The translations under genes and the position numbers were made by a program. From positions 109,876,040 through 109,940,039 of the forward strand of contig OX638130.1 of NCBI GenBank assembly GCA_951804985.1: a DNA stretch of 64,000 nucleotides, given 5' to 3'. The DNA is from Dryomyza anilis. Taxonomy: Eukaryota > Arthropoda > Insecta > Diptera > Dryomyzidae. This document shows, piece after piece, positions 13,105 through 25,940 of the stretch. Position 1 is the stretch's first letter, and the number at the start of each line of letters is the position of its first letter. A model generated the notes under the pieces. It had not been told where the DNA came from. It saw nothing but the letters and a program-made list of their open reading frames with translations, and made no database searches.

Positions 13105-13506
13105 AATAATATTAATACCTACAATAATTTGTAACATTAATTTTATAATAAATTACTAATAATTTAAAATCACTGTGATTGGTTAGAAATAACTGGGAAT
13201 AGACTGGTCTGTCATATTAATTAGAAAAGAAGAGGGTGATCCATACCGAAATTTTGAGAAAGTCAAAATTTTAATTTTAATGTTTGTAAATTTTTACTTT
13301 ACGTACCTCTTTAAAAAGGAAAAAGTCATGTGTTTCAAAGAAGTGATTCATCATTGGAAAAGTAATTTAATTATCTAAAACATGAGAAGATATTCATTTA
13401 TCAATAGAGTATACTATAAACCAATTATGCTGACTAGGTTATGTTAGTAAGATGCATTTCTTAAACACTATGTATAGTGCAAAAATAGAATTTTTTATTT
13501 CAATTA

Positions 13507-13575
13507 ATTTATTATCTTTTTGAGTCATAGAATGGCCCCTGAATTATTGATATAGATGAATCAAAAACCCTGTAT
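13507..13575. repeat. Solo end of the long-TIR element found in gene C intron 4
   Basis: About 70 bp including 'gagtcatagaatg', 'cctgaattattga' and 'accctgta' matches the right arm of the inverted-repeat element at 34547-34875. No matching left arm is seen here, so this is a diverged or truncated copy. Confidence 0.5.
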
Positions 13576-13689
13576 AAATTATTTTCTGTAATAATGTAAA
13601 AAAGATACTATTAATAAATAATTATATTAAACATTAAAACAATTTAGAACCAGTGTAATATCGATATGAAAAAAGTACCGCTATAAAAT

Positions 13690-14310
13690 TTATCTAAGAA
13701 ACAACCTTTAGTTTTTTTTTTTTGTTATCTATTTCTATTGAATTTGCAAATGAAATCATATATTATCGATGATTTCAAAGAAAACTAATAAATGTTTCAG
13801 TTTCGGTGTTTTCCTTGTTTCGCTTTCTATTACGGTTTTAAGTTTCATAACGAAAAAGATTCCTTGGGACATTTTCGGATTGGAGTTAAATTAAAATTGT
13901 CAACTTTTTTAAACAATTTTATTATATTCTGCTCAAAATTAACAGTTTCTTTGACTTTAATATACTATTACTTTTTTTTTAAATACGCCTTAAAATTGGT
14001 ATAATAACGAAACCGTTTATATCGATTTCGATATCGGTTAATTTATGATTTTTGAATAACAGTTTTAGTTGCAATTTCGATTTTGATTTTGCAAAATGAA
14101 ATGAGTTCGATTATAAATTTTATTATCGTCGTTACTTCTAAAAGTTTCCAACCATATTTTCAAAATGCCAATTATTAATTTACAAAAACATTTGTAACAC
14201 AAAAAAAAATCAAAACCGCAACCATTACTTGGAACCGGTATACCTAAATCATTTCTTTATAAAACTTAAAAACGAAACTGAAACGATCTAATTTTTTCTG
14301 AAACTTTAAA
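13690..14310. repeat. Diverged relative of the 'accgaaa' element
   Basis: It contains 'tttcggtttt'-like phrases at its left and 'aaaccgcaaccattacttgg' plus 'cttaaaaacgaaac' at its right, the latter matching 'aaaccgtaacttggaac' near 12965. Boundaries are uncertain. No gene is present. Confidence 0.35.
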
Positions 14311-14664
14311 ACCTAAAAAATCACGTAGGACGGTCTTCAGATTTACGATATGGAGAAATGGTATCATTATGGACCTTGTTTTTCTATATGAGTATTGCGC
14401 CACCTAATCGTACCTAACCTAAAATCGAGTTAAATCTTTTTTGAAGTTAAATCATTTTCAAATCCAGGAAAATGATTCAATTCTTTGACTTAAATTTACA
14501 TAACTGATTGAAAAAAAAAAACAAATCACAAATCAAAAATCTTTTTCAAGAAATAGATTGCAATCCTTTTTTAATTCATTTATTAAAATATTTTTAGATT
14601 TAAATCAATAAGTATAAATCTATTTTAAAATATTTAAGTCATTAACCGATTGAATCATCCTTAG

Positions 14665-15180
14665 TTGCAATCACCTTTCAAATCATTGGATTGCTCGGAA
14701 TATTAAGTAAAGTCTTTTAATCGGATCACAAGATTTTGCAATCAGTTTTAATTCACTGATTTAAAACATCTGTTCATTTTAATCTTGAGATGCAATCACA
14801 AAAACCCTGCAATCAGTTTTCAAGTCAAATGATTCAATTCCAAAAATAAAAAATCATTTGTCAAATCATAATATGATTGTTGCATAAACGACTGAAACGC
14901 AAATGATTTTGCAATCACTTTGCTCAAATCACTTTTCTCACTCAAGACTTGAAGCAAAACAAACTCAAATTATTTTTTACACTCAAGATTTAATGTAAAC
15001 AAAACTTAAATTTTTAGTGATTTGACATTTAGGTTGTTTGTGATTTAATCTCAAGACTAAAATGAACAGTGAATTAAAACTGATTGCAAAATCTTGTGAT
15101 TCGATTCAAACACTTTGCTTAATATTTCGAGCAATCCAGTGATTTGAAAGGTGATTGGAACTTATTATGTTGCAATCTGT
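14665..15180. repeat. Large fold-back, arms over 110 bp
   Basis: The left arm 14665-14795 and right arm about 15055-15180 are imperfect reverse complements. Shared landmarks: 'cacctttcaaatca', 'ggattgctcg', 'cacaagattttgcaatcagt' and 'tgttcattttaat', each found inverted on the right. The wider area 14440-15415 is dense in 'tgattcaatt' and 'tgcaatca' phrases. A non-autonomous fold-back element is the simplest reading. Confidence 0.6.
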
Positions 15181-15969
15181 AAATGATTCTAACAGAGATT
15201 ATGAAAAAAATTTTACCAAATTGAATGAATAAAACTGAATTTCATTTAAGATTTCAATAACAGAGATCGCAATCATTTGTTCAAAAGAAATAATGATTTT
15301 TTTTTTGTTCCAATCAGTAATTGAATTGGTGTCAATGAATTTTTTTTTCACATTACCAAATCATATGCATATATTTTTGGGTTTGTATCACCAATAGATT
15401 GAATCATTCACAGCTCTGCCACGGACCACTTAGAGTGTCCGTGAAAAACAACTTTTTATATTTATATAATCTCAAATATGTATGTATGAGTCAATCAAGT
15501 TGGCCATAAGGAGCCACTACGCACCACTTGGACTGTCCATTAAAAACAACTATGTATGTAAAATATTTCCCACTTCAAAGTTAATCAAATTCTTATGCCA
15601 TCAAAACAATTCTGCGAATAATAGAACCACTGGCTGTAGCTGTACGTCAAATACGCCAATTCACTATTCTGATTAGTCAATTCGCAGACCCAATTTATGA
15701 GGACTACTAACTTAGTCAGCAATAACAGAAATATATTTTATAAGAATTGATAATAGACAAAGTAGTAGTAACTACCTATTTGATTACAATATCATAACAA
15801 ATTAAAACTTAAACTTTGCTATTATCACAAATCTTTATCGGGAGATGTATTAGATTACGAACGTGTTTAAAGTATAGCGTTTCGTATATGCTTAGGGCCG
15901 ACTACTGACTACTGGCTATATTTAGTTGGTAACATAAGGTGCAGACCAATCATAAATCCAACGATAGCC

Positions 15970-16008
15970 TATATAAAGTTGTGTTTTCGGAATTGATTTT
16001 ACATTCGC
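15970..16008 (+). promoter_or_regulatory. Core promoter of gene B
   Basis: TATATAAA at 15970-15977 is followed by 'gttgtgtttt', then 'aattga', then 'acattcgc' at 16001-16008 about 30 bp downstream. The same ordered elements precede genes C and D and, in decayed form, the pseudogene. Transcription should start near 16003, leaving a 5' leader of about 120 nt. Confidence 0.7.
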
Positions 16009-16122
16009 ACGAGTTTACGCGTAAAGTTCGTGTCGTATTGTTACGACAAAACAGAAAACTAAAGGACTACAGAAGAAAATTAAAGAAATTGAGAAATAGA
16101 AGAAAAAATAAAAACGAAAAAA

Positions 16123-19100
16123 ATGACGAGGAGTTGTTGTAAAATATTTGTGTTAGTGTTTTGCGGTTGCGCATTATTGCTGCAAGGAAATTTCGCACAG
16201 GCGGCGGAGCAGTTTAATACGGAGACTGATATAAAACTGTTGCCATCAGTGGAAGTGCCTAATTTTGGAGCGCGTTTTTTCGAAGAGCTCAAGTCTGAGT
16301 CATCACCTATTTTACGCTTGAACTATACTTTGGCCGAGGGCATATTGGATAATGTGCCCTTTGCTTCGGCGGATATGCGCTGTGCATTGCAGCTGCAGGC
16401 GATCACCAGTGGAATACAGAACAATGAGATGTGGGCGCTTAAATGTGAGTACGCGATTATTCAAATTTAAAAGGATTAATTTTTTATTTTATATATGTTA
16501 ATAATTAATAAAAAAAAAAATATTTAAAAGAAAAATATAATATTTTATAAAAAAAAAATGTTTAAAGAAAAACTAATATTTTAATAGAAAAAATATTATT
16601 TTAATAGAAAAAATATTATTTTAATAGAAAAAATATTATTTTAATAAAAAAAATATTATTTTAGTGGAAAATAATATTTTAATAAAAAAAGAAAGTTTTA
16701 ATAATAATATTTTAAACAAAACAATAAAATTTATTAAATATAATAACATATTACCAGAAAATAATATTTTAATAGAAAACTTATTTTTCAATAAAAAAAA
16801 AATAATAATTTAATAGAAAAATAATATTTCAATAGAAAAATAATATTTTAATAGAAAAATATTATTTTAATAGAAAAATAATATTTTAATAGACAAAATA
16901 ATAGTTTAATAGAAAACATATACTTTAATAGAAAAAAAAAATATTTTAATAGAAAAAATAATATTTTAATAGAAAATAATATTTTTATAAAAAAAATAAT
17001 TTTTAATATACTAATAATATTTTAATAGAAAAATAATATTTGAATAGGAAGATAATTTTTTAAAAGGAAAAATAATATTTTAATAGAAAAAATAATACTT
17101 AAAAAAATTCTAATAGAAAAAAAATATGTTGATAGAAAAATAATACTTTATTAGGAAAATAATATTTTATTAGAAAAATAATATTTTAATAGAAAAATAA
17201 TATATAATAGAAAAATAATATTTTAATAGAAAAATAATATTTTAATAGAAAAATAATATTTTAATAGAAAAAATAATATTTTAGTAGAAAAATAATATTT
17301 TAATAGATTTAATAGAAAATAATAATTTAATAAAAAAATAATGTTTTAATAGAAATAATATTAAAAAAAAAAAAAAATATTATTAAATATAATAACAAAA
17401 TAATATTTTAATAGAAAATATAATATTTTAATAGAAAAAATTATATTTTAATAGAAAAATAATATTTAAATAGAAAAATAATAGTTTTATAGAAAATAAT
17501 ATTTTAATAGAAAAATATTATTTTAGTAGGAAGGTAATTTTTTAATAGGAATAATAATATTATAATAGAAAAAAAGTAATATTTTAATAAAAAAAATTCT
17601 AATAGAAGAAATAATCTTTAATAGAAAAATAATACTTTAATAGGAAAATAATATTTTATTAGAAAAATAATATTTTAATAGAAAAATAAAATTTTAATAG
17701 AAAAATAATATTTTAATAGAAAAAAATAATATTTTAATAGAAAAAAAATATTTTAAAAGAAAAATAATATTTAAATAGAAAATTAATATTTTAATAGAAA
17801 ATATAATATATTAATAAAAAAAATAATATTTTAATAGAAAAACTAATAGTTTAATAGAAAAATAATATTTTAATAGAAAATAATATTTTAGTAGGAAGAT
17901 AATTTTTTAATAGGAAAAATAATATTATAATAGAAACAAATAATATTTTAATAGAAAAAAAATATTTTAATAGAAAAATAATATTAAAATGGAAAAATAA
18001 TATTTTAATAGAAAATATAATATATTAATAATAAAAATAATATTTTAATAGAAAAACTTATAGTTTAATAGAAAAATAATATTTTAATAGAAAATAATAT
18101 TTTAGTAGGAAGATAATTTTTTAATAGGAAAAATAATATTATAATAGAAAAAAATAATATTTTAATAAAATAAATTTAATAGAAAAATAATACTTTAATA
18201 GGAAAATTATATTTCATTAGAAAAATTAAATTTTAATAGAAAAAATAATATTTTATTAGAAAAATATTAATATATTAATATAATATAACAATATTTAAAT
18301 AGAAATAACAATATAACAAAAAAAATAAATAAAAATAAAAAAACCTTAAAATTGATAAAACTCGTCGTATATTTGTACATGATAACTCTGATTATCTATC
18401 AACACATTGATTAACATAATAAAATATATTTAAAAATTAAAAACTACTACGAAATAAAATACGTTGTTATCTTTACAATTTATTGATTTAATTTAAATTA
18501 TGATTTAATTAAGACACTACAATAAAATAAACCAAGTTTTTATTATTTAAATGTATAAACAGTATTACTTTATCAAAACTTTTATCTCATTTTAGTGCTT
18601 GACGCCTGGGGTAAATTTCCATCGGGCATTTTTCGTGGTCATCTAATGGAAATGGGCAACTTTGATGAATGCATCAATTTGCAGCACACATTTTCCGCTG
18701 AGAATACGTTGCAGGGCAAATACTGCATGTCTAGTATACCACTGGGTCGAATGTTAACCGATTCACCATTGGCAAAACAGTTAAATATCAAAATAGGCAT
18801 CTGCATACCGGCCGCTTGTAGTGCATCGACAATTGATGTGGTGTTAAAGAAGTTGCTTAGCACAGCGTTGCAGTTGGACGAGAGTGTTTTTGGGGATGCC
18901 ATCTTGCTAAAGGATAAAAGCTGCAAGATTAGTCGAAAAGATGATAAATTCGAAGCTGTCGATTGGGTAGCAATGTAAGTATCAATGTGAAATAAATTTT
19001 ATTTGAAAATTCAATTTTTTTTTGCGTTTTTTTATGCTTTCTTTAGTAAAAACATCCATATTTATTAACGTTTTTATTTTTATATCATTTTATAGTTCGA

Positions 19101-22100
19101 TTCTAATTGTGCTTGCTGTATGCATGGTGCTCAGCACTTGTTACGATTATGTGGCAACGCTGAAAGAAAGTAAGTTTTGGAGTTTGAAATTTTTAAAATT
19201 TATATTGATTTATTTTTTTTAATTTCTTTAGATAAATTGCATCCACTGTTGTCCGCATTCTCGGTGCGCGCCAATCTGCGCCAATTGATGCACATCAATC
19301 CCCAGCGTAACTCTCCACATGTCATACACTGCCTGCATGGCATACGCTGTCTCTCGCTCGTCTGGGTCGTCTATGGCCATTGCTTCATGCTGATGTTAAT
19401 GTCGCCTCACATAAATACCGTCGATCTGTTGGCTTGGTCACGCACACCCTTCTCCATGTTCATTCAGAGTGCTACCATCTCGGTGGATACGTTTTTCTTT
19501 TTGAGTGGTATGCTGCTGATTATGGTCTCGCTGCGTCAAATGGAAAGGTATTTATTTTTAAATTTACTTTACTCATGAGATCATTTGATAGTAGTTTTTA
19601 AAATAGTTACTCATACGACGATACTAGTTTAGATCAGTTCCTATTTTATTACGTTTGAGTCTTTTAGAATTTTAAACTATTTGGCGATTTGTCTTTCAAA
19701 GTATTTCGTATATATATAAAACAACCATTTTTCAAATTTTAAAGTAGGGAAATAGGGAAATTTTAAAGTCAGAAATATCACCTTTGGCACGTTGTTTTTT
19801 TTTTGCGAAATCCGGATGTCCAGCCGCAAATTAGCAAACTCACGGCGATGTTTATGGTCGTCCGGAATCCAAGCGCAAAATAAGCATTGTTGACTCCCTG
19901 GCTATGTCCAACGAAATTTATCTTTTTACAACTGAGCCGGAATTTCGATAATATTTTTTTTACTACACGTTCGGCAAGTGTGCAACGATGCAGGATGAAA
20001 TGGCGAATCTTACTAAATATGCTTGTCATTGGTAACTTTGACTGCTAAAAAATAGCAATTGGAAAACTATCATTGCTATCACGTCACCTTTTAGTCCACA
20101 CAGAAATTCAACCTTAGGGATGAAGTTTGAAGAGTAATAGGCTATTTCTAGAAACAAAATGCCATGAATTTCCTAAAAATTTGTTGTTGGAACTGTCGAT
20201 CAAATACCCTAGTTGAAATTTACCCTATTGCGGAAGACATGGTTATGGCCAGATCATGTTTGTAATATAAATGGTTGGTTTATGACAAGGTAAAAATACA
20301 TCAATTCTCATTCATAACACTAGTACAATTTCTATTAGGAACGCACAGTGGTTCGTTCAGAAACGTTTTTCATCGGCCAAAACTCTGTATCTTTTGATTT
20401 TGTGAATATTTTTGAATGCGGTTTTCTTTTTTTTTGATTGGAAATTGATGAAATATGATTTTAAGATGCTAAAAAACAAAATCGATTTAGCTGCATAATC
20501 AGCCAAAGTTGAACTTTTTTTAGTTTTTGGATTTTAGTATATAGAACAATTTTTTTCTTGTAATAAGTTTTTTTATTAAAATTTGGAATAATTGAGAATA
20601 TTAGAAACTCAAAAATATTTTTTTTTGGTTTGAAATTTTAAACCTCTAATATTTTTTTGAAAACTATGAATTTTTGATTTCGTTTTTTTTCACTTTGAGT
20701 TCTAATATCTGCGTAAGTTTTAAAGATATTGCGCTCAGGTTATTTTATTTTGAATAATGAGTATATTCTTTATATTTTTACGAAAGAAACGATTGTTTCA
20801 CAGTTAGTATGCTATGAAAGATATAAGAAAAGTCTATTTTTTACAAAATTTCGAACTTGAACGTTCATAAGTAAAATGCTTTAAAAGTCTTCCAGCTGGA
20901 ATTATTTTTAGCGTATAGCTTAATAAATAAACTTTCATTCCATACCCACTTTTGCTGCCGAATACGAAAGAACCTGGCCGCTGGAGGCGTAAAAGCGGCA
21001 TTAAGTTCAAATTTTTGAATTTGAACGTTCACAAACTAAAAACTAAAAACTTTTAAAAGTTAATCAGCTAAAATTGATTGTAACAAATAGCTTAATGAAT
21101 GCTCTTTCACGCTATACCCCCTTTTGCTTCCGAATACTGAACCCACTTTTATTGCCACATATTAGGGAACCTAGCTGCGTTAGAGCTAAATAAAATCTAA
21201 ATTTTTGATTTTGAATAAAAATTACCACAAATTGTCCGCAACAAATCCGACTTATATAGCTCTAACGCTTCTAGCGGCCTGGTTCTGCGGTTTGATCTCG
21301 AGATCTTTAGAATGCAAGTCCTGCGGAGGTCAGCTAAAATTGCTTTGTATTAAGAACTTATGTTCGAATTTGAAAAGAAGACAAAATTCATTAGTTTAGA
21401 TTGCATAACATTGACCTACTGCTTGACAAACTCTAGGCCAAAAAAGTTAATTACATCATACTATTCGACTTCATTTGACTGATTGTTTGACATTTACTAC
21501 AGAACTGGTGGCAAAATTAATGTACCACTTATGTGGATTCATCGTTATCTGCGTCTGACACCGGTACTTGCACTGGCCATTCTACTTTTTGTCAGTCTCT
21601 ATCGTTATATGGGCGATGGCCCCATGTGGAATCTTTTCACCAGCACCCACCATGCATGCGAGCAAACCTGGTGGGCTACACTGTTGTATGTGCAAAATTA
21701 CGCTACCAATGGTAATATGGTAAGTACTATTAATTAATTTGGATTATCAAATAAATTAATTAATTTGGATTATCAAATACACTACACAGCTAATAAATGG
21801 AAATGCAATTTTAGTGTCTTGGTCACTCGTGGTATTTAGCCGTCGATACGCAGCTCTACTTTATATCGCCGATTGTCTTGATCGCCATTTGGAAGTGGAA
21901 AAAGAATGCACTCGCTGCATTGGCCATATTTGGACTTTTACTTTTGGCCTGCATGATGACGACTATCATTATAAATGATCTGGGTGTTTCAACCACAACG
22001 TATGTATTTTAATGATCTAAAGTAAACTTATATTAAAATTGTTTTCAATCTTTTGTAGCATGTTGGCTGATGGCGGCGCAATGATGAATACAGTTTATAC

Positions 22101-22854
22101 ACCGACACATACACGCGCTCTGCCCTGGATAATTGGCATTATTTTTGGTTACTTTTTGCATAGTCGCAGCGGCAGACGTGTTCAGTTGTCAAGTGTAAGT
22201 TAGAATGTATAAGGTTTCTTAAGTCGCAGCTGCTTATTCTATTTTTGCCTTTTTTTTGTAGACCGTTATTGCACTTGGTTGGTTGTGCTCGTTGGCTCTC
22301 ATCTTTACCACGATTTTTGTACTTTATCCCAAGACCTTGGCTGGTGCTACGCCACTGACACCGGTAGAGGGCGCCTTCTATTGGTCGCTCGTGCGCATCG
22401 CTTGGCCATTGGCTCTCGCCTGGATTGTATTTGCCTGCATGCAGGGCTATGGTGGTCCCGTCAATCAGTTTCTGTCCTGGTCCTTTTGGCAACCCATGGG
22501 TAAATTGTCGTATTGCATGTATATCTGGCATTTGTTTGTGGAGACCATCAATGCGGGACGCATTAAGACCAATACGAATTTCTCCGACTACGATACGGTA
22601 AACTATTTAATGTTAATTTTGTTCAAATTCATAATTATTATAATTTTATTTTTATTTTTCTTTTAATTTAGATATTGCGTTTCTGGGGCGATTTCGGTAT
22701 TACAGTTCTGGTCTCGTTCGTCATGTATCTGGCTATTGAGGCGCCTATGGCTGGCATCGAAAAATTCCTCTTCCCCAAGAACAAAACGAAACCAAGTGCG
22801 CCGGAGCCTGTAGCGGCAGCTGCGATTTCACAACAAAGTCTGTGTAATAAATAA
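16123..22854 (+). CDS. Gene B: NRF-domain Acyl_transf_3 membrane acyltransferase, complete
   Basis: A 715-aa protein from nine exons: 16123-16444, 18596-18974, 19096-19169, 19232-19547, 21503-21719, 21815-21999, 22059-22194, 22262-22597, 22672-22854. Residues 1-27 are a signal peptide (hydrophobic stretch then A-Q-A). Exons 1-2 encode the NRF domain, with L-D-A-W-G-K-F-P-S-G, D-E-C, G-K-Y-C and G-I-C-I-P-A-A-C. A membrane segment follows in exon 3. The acyltransferase part starts near residue 291 with H-C-L-H-G-I-R-C-L-S and has W-V-V-Y-G-H (303-308, presumed catalytic His) and S-V-D-T-F-F-F-L-S-G (342-351), then many hydrophobic helices. The ATG at 16123 is chosen because it opens the signal peptide and has A at -3. 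All introns are GT-AG. Intron 1 is a minisatellite. Family known for worm NRF-6/NDG-4 and fly Drop-dead-like proteins; substrate here unknown. Exon lengths match C and D closely. Confidence 0.9.
16500..18290. repeat. AT-rich minisatellite filling gene B intron 1
   Basis: About 1.8 kb of tandem units close to 'aataatattttaatagaaaa' (about 20-21 bp), with small length and base variants. Higher-order blocks recur, for example 'agtaggaagataatttttta' at about 17525, 17890 and 18105. It occupies nearly the whole intron between the signal-peptide exon and the second NRF exon. No coding potential. Confidence 0.9.
20862..21140. repeat. Diverged tandem duplication in gene B intron 4
   Basis: Two adjacent blocks share the order 'ttgaacgttca', 'cttttaaaagt'-like text, 'atagcttaat', 'tttca..ctata/cataccc' and 'cttttgctgccgaata' or 'cttttgcttccgaata'. 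The first is about 20866-20964 and the second about 21020-21137. The rest of the intron (19548-21502) shows no recognisable gene or element. Confidence 0.5.
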
Positions 22855-23639
22855 TTACTCAACGAATTTCTTAATGTTAAGTTAGGCTATGCACTGTTTT
22901 GTTTTAAGTTGTTAAATTAAGTAAATAATAAGAAAAAACTATAAAAACTGAAATTTATTTATTGAAAAAAATTAAATGAATTGGATTTTTTTGTATAGTT
23001 CATTCAAATGAATTATCATTTGAATTTAAGACATTTTAGTAAAACTTTAAGAAACAGGATCAAAAAAAAAAGTAAAATAAAACAGAAATAGATCTGAGAT
23101 ATGAAATTTAAAACAAAAACTAAAACACACCTAGTAGAAATTAAACTTCGGTTATGTTTAGGATCATTATGTTTATATACCTTGTCATAATAAGAACTGT
23201 TACAGGACTAAAATAACCATGTTTTCCCTAAAAGGTTTTATTTATATTAGGGACACAGAATTTTTAAAAAAGATAGAAAAAGTTATTTTAACCACCAAAT
23301 ATATTCGGTTAAAATGAATTATCTACAAATTGGTTGATGAAACTGCTATGTTCGGTTGACAATGTATATAATATCATATACACCCACCAAATTATTTTGA
23401 ACCGGTTTTAAATTGGTTGTAGTCTAAACTTGATTTCAATTTAGACTAAACCCGGTACGTTAAAAAAAAAATCATTGGCATTTCAGAGTTGTTTCAGAGA
23501 ACCTAATAACTTGGTTATGTAATGTAGGGTTGACACAACAAATTTGCATTCTCCGTTCTCACAAAATTAGAACTTTTCTTTAAAAAAAAAAATGCAAGCC
23601 GTAAAACACCTGTCATATCTAAAATACAAATTATTTTTC

Positions 23640-23685
23640 TATACTTCGATACCTCTCGGCAGACAATGGCAAACCTCATTGCGTC
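23640..23685 (+). repeat. SINE tail fragment
   Basis: 'tacctctcggcagacaatgg' followed by 'caaacct' matches the body of the tRNA-derived SINE at 32030-32385 (there on the minus strand). This is only a short 3' scrap. Confidence 0.45.
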
Positions 23686-23983
23686 GAAATAAAAAACGAA
23701 TCTATTTCATGACATCTTATATACTATACATTAAAAAGAAAGCCGAAATAAAGAAATAAGAAATAAATAAAATCGCAAATTTCCTGATTAAAATTTTTAT
23801 TCAACGAAACTATATTTTGAACTAGCTGGACCCGTACACGACTCGTGCCAAGATTTTGTGAATTCAAAGATATGGAGCGATTTAATTAATATAAAAAACA
23901 TTTTTATTATTTATATCATGGACCCATGCTTCACTGTGGACGTTTTTTTATTGGTTTTTTAAATGTAGTAAACACAACAAAAA

Positions 23984-25733
23984 AAAAAAGCGAGGCAGAA
24001 AGACGTGAGTGTGAGGAGATTGAGATGCATGGGGACAGGAATGAGGCTCGAAAATTCTTCGATAAAATAAGACGCTTCGCCGGAGGTTCAAAATCCGGAG
24101 CCTCTTCCTGTAAAGATGAGAACGGAAATCTAGTGACAGATATCCAGAGCACACTGAAAATATGGAGGGATCACTTCTCTAAACTGCTGACCGGTGATGA
24201 TGACCGCAATTCCACCGATAGAGAAGCAAACCCGGCAACCCCAGTACTTGATGATGACGTTTACATTCCGCCACCCGACCATGACGAGGTCAGAACAGCC
24301 ATTGCTCGGCTGAAAAACAACAAAGCCGCAGGTGCTGATGGCCTGCCTGCTGAATTGTTTAAGACCGGAGGCGAAGAGCTAATAGAGAGCATGCACGAGC
24401 TCGTAAGCAGAATATGGTCGGATGAAAGCATGCCAAGTGACTGGAACCTCAGTGTACTCTGCCCAATCCTTAAGAAAGGGGATCCCACTATCTGCGCCAA
24501 CTACCGTGGGATCAGCCTACTAAATATCGCATACAAGGTTCTATCGATCGTATTATGTGAAAGACTGAAGCCCATCGTCAACAGACTGATTGGACCTTAT
24601 CAGTGCGGCTTCAGACCTGGAAAGTCCACCATAGACCAGATTTTCACATTGCGCCTAATCCAGGAAAAGACCCTAGAAAAACAGATCGACACCTACCACC
24701 TATTAGTCGACTATAAAGCCGCCTTCGACACTCCGATAAGGGAACGATTATACGCCGCAATGTCTGAGTTCGGTATACCTGCGAAACTTATAAGGCTTTG
24801 CAGGATGACCCTGAGCAACACACGTTGCTCAGTGAGAATAGGAAAAGACCTCTCCGAGCCATTTCATACCGAACGAGGTTTCAGACAGGGTGACTCCCTA
24901 TCGTGCGACTTTTTTTAACTTATTGATGGAGAAAATAGTTCGAGCTGCCGAACTCCGTCAAAGCGGCACTATCCTCAACAAAAGTGTCATGCTGCTCGCA
25001 TATGCCGACGATATTGATATCATTGGCAGGAGCACACGAGCAGTCAGCGCAGCATTCTCGAGATTGGAGAAAGAGTCGCGTCGAATGGGTCTAGCGGTGA
25101 ACGAGGACAAGACGAAGTTCCTTGTGTCAACAAGCAAAAAAGAGTCCGTGCGTCTTGGACAAAAAGCTGATTTTGACACCTACAAGTTCGACATTGTGAA
25201 GGACTTCGTCTATCTGGGATCCAGCGTAAACAGCAACAACGACGTCAGCCTGGAGATTAAACGGAGAATAACGGAGAGTCACTCATCATGCCCGTCCTAC
25301 TTTATGGTGCAGAAACATGGACGCTGGCCTCCGCCGATGAGAGAGTACTGGGAGCGTTCGAGAGAAAGATTCTCCGTAAAATCTTTGGCCCTATCTGCTT
25401 TGCTAACGAGTATCGAATCAGGATGAACCACGAGCTGTATGAGTTATTTGACGACATTGACATAGTTAAGCGCATCAAGATCCAGCGGCTTCGCTGGCTA
25501 GGTCATGTCGAACGAATGGATGAAAACACTTCAGCCTTGAACTGAAACTCGAAGGTCAAGCGTAGAAGAGGGCGTCCAAATCTGCGTTGGAAAGACCAAG
25601 TTGAGGACAACCTGGCAACGCTTGGTATTTCTAACTGGCGTCAGCGCGCGCAAAGCAGATCCGACTGGCGCGGCTTCATCTCAGCGGCCAAAACCGACCC
25701 ACGCTTGTAAGGGCCATTTAAGTAAGTAAGTAA
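23984..25733 (+). mobile_element. 5'-truncated, dead RTE-clade non-LTR retrotransposon
   Basis: Reverse-transcriptase remnant whose order of motifs fits the RTE clade. In frame from 23984: K-A-A-G-A-D-G-L-P-A-E-L-F-K, N-Y-R-G-I-S-L-L, F-R-P-G-K-S-T-I-D-Q, D-Y-K-A-A-F-D-T, then R-Q-G-D. A frameshift in a T run near 24908-24917 moves the frame; A-Y-A-D-D, the catalytic YADD-type box, follows in the second frame (about 25000-25014). A further shift and apparent internal deletion near 25275-25290 precede P-V-L-L-Y-G-A-E-T-W. TGA at 25543 interrupts the C-terminal region, which runs to TAA at 25708-25710. The 3' end is a (GTAA)n tail typical of RTE elements. A 17-bp target duplication 'agtaaacacaacaaaaa' flanks it (23967-23983 and 25733-25749). 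The endonuclease domain is missing. Confidence 0.85.
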
Positions 25734-25940
25734 GTAAACACAACAAAAATAATTCTCCGCTAAAACAGCTTTTCTCATAGACAATTCTTTCTCAGATTCC
25801 CCATAGATTTTCCCCAGTAGAAATCTTCCCCGTAAAATTCTTCCGCATATATCGCTTTCCCGTAGAATTATTCCAGGTAGAATGGTTCCCGGTAGAACTC
25901 TTTCCCGTAGAATTCTTCCCCGTAGAGTTTTTCCCAGTAG

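Noticed and set aside
17000..18290. Possible CRISPR-like array
   Set aside because: Units are contiguous AT-rich minisatellite repeats without spacers, inside a eukaryotic intron.
22139..22531. Minus-strand open frame of 130 codons
   Set aside because: Antisense to exons 7-8 of gene B. The same shadow appears antisense to C (39441-39755) and D (47054-47278).
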